Numbered from the stretch's first letter, positions 19,371 to 31,013 are shown. The stretch is 64,000 nt of DNA from Doryteuthis pealeii (GCA_023376005.1 CM042157.1:87323279-87387278); one strand, 5' to 3'. Translations and numbers: made by a program. Notes: a model not told the origin generated them from the sequence alone.

Positions 19371-19379
19371 TAACGTACG

Positions 19380-21110
19380 ATTATATAATGTTAATATTCA
19401 AGTTCGTGCAAATTAACAGAAAGTCCAAAGTGTAAGTGAAAAATTATCTTTGTTCTCGCGGCCTTGATATAAAGGTTTATAAATAACAACAGTGATATGT
19501 AAATCAAATATTCGTTTTAAATCCTTTTGAATAAATTTCATAAGATGTGAGATATTCGGAAAAAAAATCAATACGCGCTTTCCATTTCGCGAACTTTAAA
19601 ATTCATTAAATAAAAAATAAAAATAAATAAAATGAAAAATAAAATAGAAATGAAGTCACTTAAAAAAGACAAAAAGAAGAAAGAACGGCACATGTGAAAG
19701 TGACTCTGCATTACAGAGCGCCCCGCAGAGTTGTGTGTGCCGCTAAAATTAGGATTGCTTTCTCTTTTTATCCAAAATTTTTGTCACTGGCAGACATCAA
19801 AAAAGATTTTTATTTTGAATCAAATGAACAAAAAAATGTAGGGATCAAAAAAGAGGTGCAGGGAAGACTAATTTCAATTCGCGGTTTCTTCTTTTCGACA
19901 ATTGTTCTTTGTCTACTGACAATGTGTGCACTTGTAATCAAGTGTTTGTCAAGATGTGACACTATCGTTGTACCCCAGGCTGCGTATTATAAAAAACACA
20001 ACTGGAAACAAGAGTCCAAACTAATTCTACATAATTCGCTGTCTAACTGACCACTTTGCTTCTTGTTGCCTAATCGACATTATAGCATTAATCAAACATT
20101 TTCATTTTAAGAATTCTACGCAAACAGATTTTTAAAATAAATTTAATGAAAGAAACGATACAGGGATATGCTATCCACCCATAAATACAAAGGCTTTCCC
20201 AAAAGCGATAACGAGAACAAGATGATTACTAACCAGATAGGCACAGGAATGTCTCACTACAATGGTAGAAAATGGCTACGCCCTTGTGCAAAATTAATTG
20301 AAAAACAAAGCGGAACATTTCAAAGATATTATTTGTAATATCTGTGATCTCTTTGTAAGGCCTTGCCAGTGTGTTAGCGCTGCGTTACAATATCGCTTTG
20401 TTTGCGAGTAACTCTATCACAGACAATGACCATGGGACATCTAATCGGAACTGTCGAACAAGAGTGTCTGCGGCGTGATAAAAACATCGTGCAATCACGT
20501 GCCGTTGCTGCCCAATATTTTTCATGACCAAAAAAATGTCACCAAACCCACACCGAAAATAGATTCATATTTATTACAGGGTAACTGCCAAATTATGTAT
20601 AAATATACTTACAGTAGAGTCAAAGAAAGGAAACGGTTGTTTTAATTAAAGTTGCACAATGGACGGCTAATTCAATCGTATTTATTCACTTAGAAAAAAG
20701 CTACAAAATCTATTAAGTTCCCCATTATATTCGTGTTGTGTCTAAATTCGAAAATATTTAGGTTCTTGAAGTTAAAGTGGAAATTAATGAAATAAGAATA
20801 TTCTGTTAATACGGGTTTATGATTAAATAGCACTAACTTATGCCGTATTAATATTCTCTATTAGAGCTACACCATTTTATACAGACAGCTATTCCACGAT
20901 TTGAACTGTTTATGACATGACACTGGGACGTTTTGCGAATACTGTACATTTGCGACAAACAGTACTTCATTGCCATACTCTCTAGATCACTCTGGTCAGG
21001 AGTGGTCGTATATTTTATGTCATATATGTAGGTAAATTAGATTTGTTTAAATCTAGTGTATAAATTTTCCATGTCTTATATACAAAACCCTTTAGATAAT
21101 CGGGCGTTCC
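19380..21110. other. Low-copy DNA, no supported gene
   Basis: No interspersed repeat was recognised here. A 118-codon open frame at 19,694-20,050 opens with GTG, has a hydrophobic stretch (FFFSTIVLCLLTMCALVI) but no homology I recognise, and has no copy to compare. It is not accepted as a gene. This is the most repeat-free interval of the window. Confidence 0.45.
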
Positions 21111-21204
21111 AAAATGCAAGCTCACAAATTGATACCACCTTCACCCTCAAATTATCACAGTTTCTGTTCTCTAGCGAGATTAAGTATTTGTCCATCTTTC
21201 GTTT

Positions 21205-21280
21205 TCTTTAATTTTCACCATGAGATCCGCAGGAACCGGCAAAATCCTCAAGTTGACAAGTATATCGTTTTCTTGTTAAT
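21205..21280 (-). pseudogene. LINE fragment, short diverged copy
   Basis: TTTCACCATGAGATCCGCAG and CCTCAAGTTGACAAG match, with many changes, the LINE segment at 21,600-21,660, suggesting two partial copies on either side of the gap. Confidence 0.4.
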
Positions 21281-21283
21281 TAT

Positions 21284-21490
21284 TTACTCTGAATGTTCCG
21301 CTAGGATAAGGGATCTGTTGCCGATTTCAAAAATCCTATAGAATCTTATGCGTTCATGCTCGAACATGTGCATTGGTTGTATGCCGGTCAAATTTTTAGT
21401 TTCGGGCACAATTCCCGGCAGGATCACCCTTTCCCGCCCAGTCGTGTCTATCCTTGGGGCTAATAGTTCACGTTCACTAATCTCTCTCCT
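21284..21490 (-). pseudogene. Possible continuation of LINE frame left of the gap
   Basis: The minus frame is open from the gap to a stop at 21,284. It contains ILPGIVPETKNLTGIQPMHM. Whether it belongs to the LINE frame at 21,591-21,745 depends on the unknown bases and cannot be judged. Confidence 0.3.
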
Positions 21491-21590
21491 NNNNNNNNNN
21501 NNNNNNNNNNNNNNNNNNNNNNNNNNNNNNNNNNNNNNNNNNNNNNNNNNNNNNNNNNNNNNNNNNNNNNNNNNNNNNNNNNNNNNNNNN
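21491..21590. other. Assembly gap (100 N)
   Basis: Exactly 100 N, the usual placeholder for a gap of unknown size. It interrupts a LINE-like frame. Confidence 0.99.
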
Positions 21591-21745
21591 ACAATCTTTT
21601 CATTTTCTTTCAGCTTCACCCTGTGATCTGCTGGGACCCTAAAGTCCCCAGTTGACACGTTCTCTTTTCTTTCTTTTTTGTTAATCAGCTCTAGGTCTGG
21701 TCTCCTGGCTGGGATAGGGTGATCCGTCTTTATCTCGAAATTCCA
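21591..21745 (-). pseudogene. LINE post-RT domain fragment
   Basis: Minus-strand translation reads IEIKTDHPIPARRPDLELINK then VSTGDFRVPADHRVKLKENEKI. This follows the pattern T.H...RRPD....... D..VP.D.R....E.EK. of the region after the reverse transcriptase in many invertebrate LINEs. It is truncated by the gap. No full element is present. Confidence 0.55.
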
Positions 21746-21759
21746 ATTATTATTATTAC

Positions 21760-22070
21760 TAGCAGGATTTGTGATATACAGTATGATAAATTCAATTATT
21801 ACAACGTTTTATGTTTACTTAGAGCGATTGCAAAAATAGTTCAATATGTAAAAATTATAATAATCTTTATTTTAACTCTTTCAGCGTTTTTTTTTTCCTT
21901 TTATCTTATCATTATGTTTGATTGAAACAAATTAGCGTCATCGCTTCCGCGCGCTCAATCCGTCTTTCATATTTTCCCCCCACTGTTTTTCTTTTTTATT
22001 ATATTTTCTGTGTAACATATACTTTCTCTTCCCTTTCTTTATAATAAATACGGAAGGGTCCATTATTTAG
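21760..22070 (+). repeat. T/C-rich interspersed repeat
   Basis: Shares TTACAACGTTTTATGTTTAC, GATTGAAACAAATTAGCGTC, TCGCTTCCGCGCGCTCA and CATTATTTAGCTGA with the family at 15,224-15,595. Confidence 0.55.
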
Positions 22071-22072
22071 CT

Positions 22073-22210
22073 GATGGGTAAATAGTAGGGCAGACTGGAT
22101 TCTTTAGCCTTGATATGGCAACTGGTGTGGGAGAATGAAAACTCAAGGCTGTTAAACGTTTACAAATTGAACTAGTGTCTCACCCTGTTCGCCCGGAGGG
22201 GTTAGGTAAA
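22073..22210 (+). mobile_element. tRNA-derived SINE 3' fragment (ACGAG-tail family)
   Basis: Starts GATGGGTAAATAGTAGGGCA and ends GTTCGCCCGGAGGGGTTAGG; diverged and headless. It follows the T/C-rich repeat directly, as if the two share a junction. Confidence 0.65.
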
Positions 22211-22568
22211 TATATTCAAAATAGACATTAGAGTGAGAGCAACGATCAGAATAAGCGTTGGAACGCCTAAGAATAGAGCCATTCATGAAGTTCGTCGACC
22301 CAACATTAATAGCTTAATTCTGTTTAGACAGGGAAGTATTATTTTCATTTCTTTCTATTAAGGAGATTCTTATAATTTATAGGCCATCTGGTTTTGAATG
22401 TCTTTTAACTCGAAGCAAACAAAACTTTTGCCTCTTTGTCAATGTTAGATGGGGCCCATTGTTAGTGCGACAGCTTCCATTTAACGGACATGTCTTGTGG
22501 GCACGGCAATTGCAGCCATTTATGCTAGTATTATTTGATCTATTACTTATTTCTGCACAAAGTTATAG

Positions 22569-22569
<1 letters not shown>

Positions 22570-22603
<34 letters not shown>

Positions 22604-22720
22604 TGGTGTGTGTGTATATATATGTGTGTGTGTGTAATATATAATTATATGTGTGTGTATATAATGTGTGTGTGTGTGTGTGTGTGTGTTATATATATAT
22701 ATAAATAATATATATATATT
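22570..22720. repeat. (TA)n/(TG)n microsatellite
   Basis: Alternating TA and TG dinucleotide blocks. Confidence 0.85.
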
Positions 22721-23189
22721 TATATAGTAAGTAGAAGAAATAAAAATTTAGAGATTAGCATTATAGTCTATTTCAGGGAGCTTAGACAAAAGTTTGTGGG
22801 CGGAATGCTTATATTTGAAACACAACATACATTTCTTCTTTTTTTTTTTTGCAACATCAAGGTTTTCTTTTGGAATTCATATCACAGGACTATAAAATTT
22901 AAAAAAATTAAAAAAAATAAAAAAAATAAAAATCTGTTTTCAAATGCCTTTAAAGTAATAAAGAATTCATCATTCCCATTTGATGAGTCGGGAGAGTTAG
23001 ACACTTTACCTAAGCTCCCTGAAATGGACTATAATGCTAAATCTCTTAGTCTTTTGTTATTTCTTTACTTATAAATTTGCTCTGTGACTCTAACATTAAG
23101 AGCACACATTGAGCTCTCAAACTGCGACAGGTTTTTTAAATAAAACTCTTGTGTCGTAAGGAAGATTTCTTCTCTGGACTTTTGGATTA

Positions 23190-23300
23190 TATATATATTA
23201 TATAATATATAATATATATATATATTATATATTGTGTGTGTATGTGTGTGTGTGTGTGTTGTAGAGTTGTTTTTGTGTGTGTGTGCGTGTGTGTGTGTTA
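23190..23300. repeat. (TA)n/(TG)n microsatellite
   Basis: TA block, then TGTGTG with minor interruptions. Confidence 0.85.
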
Positions 23301-23454
23301 TATGAATAAAAGAATGAATGGTGGATTGATATGTCTACATCTGTCACTAAATAGTTGATTGTTTTCCGACTCTAGTGTCTTTGGAACATTGCTATTGAAA
23401 ATAAGGCTTTTTCTTCCTTTAGAATGAGTACGATTTTATCTATTTCTCTCCTCC

Positions 23455-23515
23455 ACCTCCACCTCCACCTCCTTCTTCTTCTTCTTCTTCTTCTCTTTCT
23501 TCTTCTTCTTCTTCT

Positions 23516-23558
<43 letters not shown>

Positions 23559-23652
23559 CTCTCTCCTTTTCTGTGTTTGTCTGTCTATCTATCTTAACAT
23601 TTTCCTATCTATCTATTTAGCTTACTATCTCAACGTGGTACTATCTCTCTCT

Positions 23653-23693
<41 letters not shown>

Positions 23694-23937
23694 GTGTTGT
23701 CGTCTATCTATCTATCTTAACATTTTCCTATCTATCTATCAGCTACTATCTCAATACTATCTATCTATCTCTTCTTGTCATCTATCTATCTATCTTACAT
23801 TTTCCTTCTATCTATCTAGCTTACTATCTCAACCTGGTACTATCTATCTATCTATCTATCTTTCTGTGTTTGTCTGTCTGTCTATCTATCTTAACATTTT
23901 CCTATCTATCTATCTAGCTTACTATCTCAACCTGGTA

Positions 23938-23970
<33 letters not shown>

Positions 23971-24090
23971 AACCTGTTTCTATCTAGCTATCTATTTCAA
24001 TCTCTTCCTATTTATTTGCTTCTACCTTTTCCTCTCTATGTTTTGAACTATTCTAACCTGTTCATATCTATCTATCTATCTGTGTATCTT
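23455..24090. repeat. CT-rich and (CTAT)n compound array
   Basis: Runs of CACCTC, TTC, CT and CTAT. In 23,570-23,990 a longer unit recurs about four times (ATCTTAACATTTTCC, then AGCTTACTATCTCAACCTGG). The 187-codon ORF across it is low-complexity. Confidence 0.85.
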
Positions 24091-24249
24091 CTATTGGTTT
24101 TAAGAACTTATGCTGTTTTTTTTTCATCAATAAAAATCCAACCATTTCAGATGACAAACAATGCCGCACTCACGAGGCCAAAGAATCTATCAAATTAACA
24201 CAAGTATTAATAGAATTTATTTATCTAAATCATTTATATAAAATTGCAT

Positions 24250-24322
24250 CATTCCCGCTGATGATGTATGTCCCCTATCAACGGGACATTAGTGAAACAT
24301 CTGAGTGGGAACCGTACATTTC
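24250..24322 (+). ncRNA. Hammerhead-like motif, degenerate
   Basis: TTCCCG-CTGATGA, a strong stem II (ATGTCCC with GGGACAT), then GAAAC and GTGGGAA, which pairs with TTCCC as stem I. The U-H cleavage dinucleotide is not present at the expected place, so catalysis is doubtful. Confidence 0.3.
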
Positions 24323-25020
24323 TGTAAAGTTTCACTCTAAATTCAAACAACTTTGATGCAAGGATTTACCGCCAAGTTCTTTAAATGGAGGCGGTTCACC
24401 CTGTTGATCTTTTCATCTTGATTTCCCGCCAAAAACAGCAATGATAATCTAATCACCAGTTCCGAAAAAGGATGTTAATCCCTTTTCCCTTATTTATTTA
24501 ATTTCTGCTTTTCATTTGAAAATTACATCTGTGTTGCCCTTTGCTCTTAAAAAATCTATTTTTCTCTTTTATATTGTATAAATGAATCATCGACATTTTG
24601 TTTTGCTACAAAAATAATTTAAACAAGGTCGTAGAGTGCTTCATACGAACACGACCCAAATCCTTTTCTTTTTGTCTTGTTTTTATTATTTCTCTTTGAC
24701 TAAGAAACCTACAATTGTATTCGAAACGTGTAAATCCTAAACCATTTTATATTTAAAAGAATAATTTTAGAAATACACTCACCCAGGACATCAGATTCCG
24801 ATCAGCTGGAGTAAAATTCTCTAATATTTGTTTATCTAAAATTATTTGTTCATTTATTAGTAATTAATTTCTTTCTTTATTTCTTTCTATCATTTAATAA
24901 CTTCAAAAATACACTGTGCCAGAACATCAAATAACGATGACTTTGAATAAAATCATCAAATATCTATTTGTCTAATAGGTTTTATTATATAATTAATTTA
25001 TTTATTTCTTATTCAATAAT
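24323..25020. other. A/T-rich DNA, nothing recognised
   Basis: Apart from early isolated copies of the 24-bp minisatellite unit (24,910, ACACTGTGCCAGAACATCAA), no feature was recognised. Confidence 0.5.
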
Positions 25021-25022
25021 TT

Positions 25023-25620
25023 TAAAAATACACTGTTCCAGAACATCAAAAACATACCGTTCCAGAACATCAAAAATATTCTATTCCAGAACATGAAAAA
25101 CACACTGTTCCAGAACATCAAAAATACTCAGTTCCAGAACATCAAAAACACACAGTTTCAGAACATCAAAAATACTCTATATATATAAAAAATAAAAAAC
25201 ACAAAAAAAACACAAAAAAACACTGTTCCAGAACATCAAAAACACACTGTGCCAGAACATCAAAAATATACGACCCCAAAACATAAAAAAATACACCACT
25301 CCAGAATATCAAAAACACACTGTTCCAGAACATCAAAAATATACGGTTCCAGAACATCAAAAACACACTGTTCCAGAACATCAAAAATATACGGTTCCAG
25401 AACATCAAAAATACACTGTTCCAGAACATCCAAAAAACACTGTTCCAGAACATAAAAAATACACGGTTCCAAAACCTCAAAAATACACTGTTCCAGAATA
25501 TCCAAAATACACTGTTTCAGAACATAAAAAATACACGGACCCAAAACATCAAAAATACACTGTTCCAGAACATCAAAAATACACTGTGCCAGAACATCCA
25601 AAATACACTGTTCCAGAACT
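25023..25620. repeat. 24-bp minisatellite with TTCCAGAA core
   Basis: About 23 units of ACACTGTTCCAGAACATCAA plus AAAT. Two blocks (25,023-25,175 and 25,223-25,620) are separated by an A-rich stretch. Each full unit holds the palindrome GTTCCAGAAC, which contains TTCnnGAA. Being 24 bp long it stays in frame on both strands, producing the ORFs at 25,166-25,601; these are artefacts. Confidence 0.9.
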
Positions 25621-27045
25621 TCAGCAGCAGATTTTTAAAATCAACTAGTTGCTCTCCTCTCTCGCCGTAAGTGACGTAGTTACGCTAGTTACATTTAACA
25701 ATTTTTCTTTTCAAATAATACAATTAGCGGGTTCGTAATTGCTACCCCATAAAACATTTGCTCAACGAATATCTTTGAACTGACCAAGTACTCTTCTAAT
25801 ACTGATCTCTTACTTATCGTAAACCACTCGGCTAGTTACATTAAAATATCATTTTCAAATAATATCATTAACGAGTGTCGTAATTGTTACTGTAACGTTC
25901 TAATAGCGATGTATATTGTATAGCGGGTCTTGTCAACGTGCCTCCAAATTCACGACACTAAAAAAGGTGTCGGCACGTGGCGATCATCTTGTTGATAAAA
26001 AAGTACAACGCGAGAAATATATCGTCACAAGCTGCTTAGCTTTTATTTCCTGGGCTCGTCTCGTGGGTTGTGTCGGAGAGGAGGACAGGCAGAGAGAAAG
26101 AGAGAGAGGACACTGATAAATTACTGTAATCCCACACTAGGGACCAGAGGCCCGTCCGTTCCCCTACGCCTCGGAAAGCAAAAAGAGACCGGTAATTTTC
26201 TTCGTCGTTCCACGTCACCATGTAACTTCCGATTCCGGTCAACGCCCGAAACTTCCGGTTGGCTTTCAATTCTCCATTTGGGGGGTCACGCCCCGGTCAA
26301 ATTCACGACCAACCGTTTTATGTTCATCACTTTTTTTAAAACCTTTACTCTCTCTTATTTCTTCTTTCTCTCTTTTCTAATAGTAGTCCTCGCAAAACTC
26401 AGGACATTCACCACCTCGCTACAGTTACCCCATAAAACATTTGCTGAAAGAATATCTTTGAATTAACTAATTACTCTCCTAGTTTTGTTCTCTTACTCAA
26501 TGTAGACGAGTATTTCCACTAAAAACATCTAATTTTTCTTTCTTTTCAAATAATAACATTAACGAGTGCCGTAATTGTTACCCCATAAAGCATTTGCGCA
26601 AAGAATATCTTTGAATTGATGATTAATATTCATTTTATAGACAACATTTCCGAATTTTGAAATCACTTTCTAAGATTTCATTTTCATAGTTGATAATTAG
26701 ATCTCACTGTTTCACAATATCAGATTTTATTACAGCAAAAACAATTGAATTGACAGTCAGTCCGGTTCAATTATTTCCAATTGTATTGGCCAAATTCACA
26801 TAATTATAATTCATTTTTACCCTCTATGCATATTTCCTCCCGGTTGCATCCTTTAGTAATACAATTGGAAATTCTTCGGAGTTTATTTGCTATATGATAT
26901 GTATTATGTATCCGTCTATCTGAAACCAAAACTACGTCACCACTAACGTCACAATTCTCAGTTATTTACGTTACATTATCCAAGATTTCTTTTTATTTAA
27001 ATGCCTATTATCAAAAAAATGCTTTATATTATTGATAATTTTGGC
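25621..27045. other. Low-copy DNA, no supported gene
   Basis: Short open frames at 25,916-26,466 overlap on both strands and have no recognisable domain. A block (CATAAAACATTTGCTCAACG / CATTTGCTGAAAGAATATC / CATTTGCGCAAAGAATATC) recurs three times near 25,750, 26,435 and 26,590, each time next to a variant of ATTAACGAGTG or a similar sequence, so a diverged repeat of about 150-850 bp spacing is present. Confidence 0.45.
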
Positions 27046-27047
27046 TA

Positions 27048-27114
27048 TACACACATACATGCATAGATACACACACACACACACATATATATATATACTT
27101 TATTTGCGTATATG

Positions 27115-27198
<84 letters not shown>
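27048..27198. repeat. (CA)n(TA)n microsatellite
   Basis: Two CA blocks and a 55-bp TA block. Confidence 0.9.
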
Positions 27199-27204
<6 letters not shown>

Positions 27205-27485
27205 TATGAATGGATACTGAATCCGACAATATGTGAGAAAGTCTTGTAGAAAAAACAAGATGTTAAAAGTTTTGCTGACAGAAATCTGTTTCGACATTAT
27301 GAATATGTCTTTATCAAAGCAACATTGTAAGCGGAAAAACGAAATAAATATATCATTAATTACGAGGCACAGAACGCTCTCGATCAGTACCGGAATAAAA
27401 AAATTTTTTTTTTTAAATACATATTTATTGTTAAAAATAAAATAAATTTTATTTTTAAAAATTATAAGCATTTTTATCATAAAAA

Positions 27486-27595
27486 ACTCAAAAGAGTTTG
27501 CAGTAAAAATGTATATGAATATCAAAAAAAATTGTAACCGGAACATTTTCCTGAACTTTTTGATATTCATATATTTTTTTATTGCAAACTCTTTT
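27486..27595. repeat. Foldback, short
   Basis: CAAAAGAGTTTGCAGTAAAA and TATGAATATCAAAAA are mirrored by TTTTTGATATTCATA and ATTGCAAACTCTTTT. The spacer is about 35 bp. Confidence 0.7.
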
Positions 27596-27596
27596 C

Positions 27597-27872
27597 CTGA
27601 ACTCACTGCATACGCGCGCTATGTTAGTCAGATGTTTAGTTACATGAAATGTTTAGTTAAGGAAATAAAAGCTTAAGAAAATAACACGGTTTTGTGATTA
27701 ATGAATGTCTTGGTAACAAGACTGATCTAGAAGAAGAAATGAACTAAGTGCGACCGACCACCAAGACGAAGTCTAGACGCTAAAAGAGACGTTAGAAGAG
27801 ATGCTAGAAGAACTTAAGATATCAAAGACGCCAGAAGAAGAATAGAAGTAAGTAAAGAAAGGGTATACAACA
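27597..27872 (+). mobile_element. Partial LTR, family 2
   Basis: Matches the 3' two-thirds of the 11,148 LTR (AACTCACTGCATACG through GGTATACAACA) but contains a further segment of about 65 bp (AGTGCGACCGACCACCAAGA) that the other two copies lack. This suggests that they derive from a deleted subtype. Confidence 0.7.
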
Positions 27873-27879
27873 ATGTTTG

Positions 27880-28480
27880 CTAGTTATTATAATTGTCATT
27901 ATATTCAGATGTATCAATAACACCGTAAAAACAGAATATCATAGATAGATCTTATTAGAAGAACAACAACAGCACTTAAAATAATCTTAGAGATCAAGAC
28001 GTATTTATGCCAAATTCAGATGAATTTTCTTTTCTAGTTTTCGAACTCTTTCTGCCCTAAATATTTCTTTAAATACAGAATTAAAAATCAATGAAGAAAT
28101 GAATGAAAACTAGTGGAAAAATAACAAAATCGATATGGAAGATTTAAAGAAGAAGAAAAAAGTCTCCTTACATCCATCCGATCTTAGGTGTATGCCCAAG
28201 GGAAATTGTTTCAGAATTAATATTGATTATAATACCGTCAAAAAGTATTGTCAGAAAAGATTTTCTATTGTCAAAAATACGCAGATATTGAAGAAGAAGA
28301 AGAAGAAGAAGAAGAAGAAGAAGAAGAAGAAGAAAATTATTTCTCCCCTCGGTCAGATAATCACCCAACGACCTGTGTGCTTAAAGCACATGTTGTTAAG
28401 CCTATATCATAACATTCATCAATATATCCGAACAATTCCATGAAATTTTCTTATATATATTATTCCTCCAATATATACAT
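27880..28480. other. A/T-rich DNA with (GAA)n
   Basis: A GAA trinucleotide run lies at 28,289-28,335. ORFs on both strands through it are low-complexity. Nothing else recognised. Confidence 0.55.
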
Positions 28481-28483
28481 ATA

Positions 28484-29126
28484 TCTTATTATAATGGAGA
28501 TTGTGGGTTTGTCTGTCTGCAACCGAAACTATATTACTATACAAGTCACAATTCCTTTCGTTATTGACATCATATTCTCCATGATTTTATTTTTATTTAA
28601 ACCTCAATTATTAATAAAATTGTTTTACATTACTTACACTGTTGACCATATCTAAATACTAATAACATGCAATTGTATTTATATATACAACAAAATAGAG
28701 GTTTACAGTATGAATGGGAAGGCTAATTTACATATTGATCTTAAAAAATTGATTTTAATAAATATATGCTTAGTATCATTGATTTCTAATTGTTTGGTTT
28801 TATCTTATTGAATATGAGCAAAAATCTCTTCAATAAATCTTAAAAGAAATCCCTTAACAAGAAGAAATAACTGTAATATTATTCTTTACTTCCTATTTTA
28901 ACTAAACAGTTTAATTAGGAAAATTTACCAATGAAAGACGGGAGTAACGGAAAATGATGGAAGAGTTAGTTTCAAAGTTGTTCTATTTTTCAATCATACC
29001 CCCTCTGTTCCAAATCTTTTTATCTACATTCTTATTCAGTTTCATTAGCCTTTCTAATTTAATATGATATTTTATTATAAAATTTAACTAAAATACTTGC
29101 ACCCGGAGGGTGCATATATTTGCTAG
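28484..29126 (+). mobile_element. Non-autonomous Helitron between the duplicates
   Basis: 643 bp, A|TCTTATTATAATGGAGATTG at the left and GCACCCGGAGGGTGC hairpin then TTTGCTAG|T at the right. The hairpin is perfect (7-bp stem). One of the best-preserved members of the family here. Confidence 0.9.
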
Positions 29127-29134
29127 TATATATA

Positions 29135-29319
29135 AAGGATGTTTACAACTGAATGGGCTCATCAGGAGAGAGTGTGCAAACCGTTTCGAGGCCTTTCTCT
29201 CGACGGTTTACAAAGCAACACCGGCCCTTCCTCACTAATTTTAAACCGTCGAGAGAAAGGCCCCGAAACGGTTTGCACACTCTCTCCTGATGAGCCCATT
29301 CAGTTGTAAACATCCTTTG
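29135..29319. repeat. Foldback, type 3
   Basis: Near-perfect inverted repeat with arms of about 75 bp: AAAGGATGTTTACAACTGAA at the left returns inverted at the right end. The arms hold CCTGATGAGCCC and CCCGAAACGG motifs, in the order opposite to a hammerhead. It starts 8 bp after a Helitron end. Confidence 0.8.
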
Positions 29320-29369
29320 TTTTTGTTCATTTTATCATATTCACACTGTCGGATTAATTTCCATTTTAT

Positions 29370-29373
<4 letters not shown>

Positions 29374-29441
<68 letters not shown>
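29374..29441. repeat. (CA)n(TA)n microsatellite
   Basis: CA then TA dinucleotide blocks just before the left visible edge of copy B. Confidence 0.9.
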
Positions 29442-29444
<3 letters not shown>

Positions 29445-29466
29445 TTAAAAATCTTGACCGTATGAC

Positions 29467-29680
29467 CTTTAGGCACCCCTTTTGCGATCTCGTTTCATAA
29501 TGACATTTTTTTCATTTACACCGTCAAAATCCGTTTGTTTGTTAACAGATGATTTTTAGAGTTTTTTTTTAAATTTTAAAACTAACCCCTAACCCTAATG
29601 CCAAACAAAGAACCGGATTTTAACGGTGTAAATGAAAAAAATGTCTTTATTAATCGAGATCGCAAAAGAGGTGCCTAAAG
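29467..29680. mobile_element. Foldback MITE, copy B (complete)
   Basis: A 214-bp near-palindrome. It opens with CTTTAGGCACC and closes with GGTGCCTAAAG, and the inverted arms run about 65 bp inward. The centre holds the same CCCTAACCCTAA stretch as copy A. It lies directly after a (CA)n(TA)n tract and close to the left edge of duplicated sequence visible in this window. Confidence 0.75.
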
Positions 29681-30235
29681 CTTATATGATCCAAAAATCT
29701 TTCTACTCGTACTTATTTCTTCCCAAGTTTCAACAAGAAATAGCCAAAATGTTGTGTATGACAAAGATGAGGACAACAGCCAAAAAAATCTAAATAATAC
29801 AAATCATCAAAGCCTCATCTCAAAAATTCAGACACTTTATATTTAAAGTCTTTAAAATGAGAGTTGAAATTCTTTCTACTTGTGTTTCTTTGAATTAAGA
29901 AGAACTTGGAAAAAAAAGGATTTTGTCTTGTCCAATTAGTATAATGGCTACGAGAAGTTTTTTCTTTCCCTTGATCAGGAAATAATTTATGAGTTGAAAT
30001 GAGTTGGTAATTTTTTCTCTCCAAAAGTTGACAGTTTAATGGCTGAGTCTTATGTGTTTATTCAGTTCAATCGGTTTTCAATGCATAGTCAAGTCACTTT
30101 GAAAGCAGTTATGGGAAGAGTTATCTCCCCTAACGAACTATTGAACTATTAAAGTGTAGTATCAGAAAACTGCTTGATGAATACACAACTTGTTGATAGT
30201 TAATTGTTTCTCTCTTTTTTTTAGGGAAATAAAAT

Positions 30236-30561
30236 TATACCATAGAATATAGACATGAAACAAATCAATACCATACAACATAATCCCCAATAATGCTAAC
30301 ACATTGTTAAAACCAATTACTAAAAAGTATAAATATAAATACACGATATGTATAACTTTCTAACCGTTAGACATGACATAACCCCAGCCGGGTTGATATA
30401 CCATAGAATATAGGCATGAACTTAATCAATACCATACAACATAATCCTTAATAATGCTAACACATTGTTCAAACCAATTACTAAAAAGTATAGATATAAA
30501 TACACGATATGTATCACGTCCTAACTGTTAGGCATGACATAACCCCAGACGGGTTGATATG
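30236..30561 (+). repeat. 163-bp tandem duplication, only in copy B
   Basis: ATACCATAGAATATAGACAT starts the first unit and ATACCATAGAATATAGGCAT the second, near 30,399. Copy A has a single unit at 735-900. The junction lies in the SINE tail motif GGTTGATATACC/GGTTGATATGCC. Confidence 0.85.
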
Positions 30562-30689
30562 CCGTTAAAATCAATAAGCAATACACAAACTATCCTGCTG
30601 TATTCCTGGTCGGTGAAAAAAGAAAAAAACGAATATTGTTGAAGCGCTTGATCGTCTGCATAATTCCCAACTGCAATAGTTTCTATATT

Positions 30690-30900
30690 TAGAATGTGGT
30701 AATTGCATTTCACTTTGCGCTAAGGAAAGGTATGAATCCTACTCTCCCTCCAGCTATGGATAAATAGTAGGGCAGACTGGGCGTTTTAACTTGGTTTAAG
30801 CAACCGTTCAAGCAGAAGGAAAACTGAATTCAAACCTGTTGAATTCCGCTTAAGAAATTGACCTTGTGTCACATCCTGTTCGTGTGGAGGGGTTGGTAAA
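30690..30900 (+). mobile_element. tRNA-derived SINE (ACGAG-tail family), copy B
   Basis: Orthologue of 1050-1235, ending GTTCGTGTGGAGGGGTTGGT. Confidence 0.7.
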
Positions 30901-31013
30901 TATATATATTTAGAATGTTAATGGCTCTTTTCAGTTAGAGACAAGAGAGTTATCTCCCCTAATGAACGTTTGACTCTTCACTGAAAAAAGAGTAGTATCA
31001 GATAACTACATGG

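Noticed and set aside
19694..20050. 118-codon ORF with a hydrophobic stretch
   Set aside because: Opens at GTG, not ATG, and no family, splice context or second copy supports it.
23635..24198. 187-codon Ser/Leu/Tyr-rich ORF
   Set aside because: Low-complexity translation of CT and CTAT repeats.
25166..25601. Long Phe/Trp-rich and His/Lys-rich ORFs on both strands
   Set aside because: Artefacts of a 24-bp repeat, which keeps all frames open.
25023..25620. CRISPR array
   Set aside because: Repeats are directly adjacent with no unique spacers, and the context is a eukaryotic genome.
29135..29319. Hammerhead ribozyme in foldback type 3
   Set aside because: CTGATGA lies downstream of GAAAC in each arm, the wrong order for a single hammerhead, and no matching stem II can be drawn.
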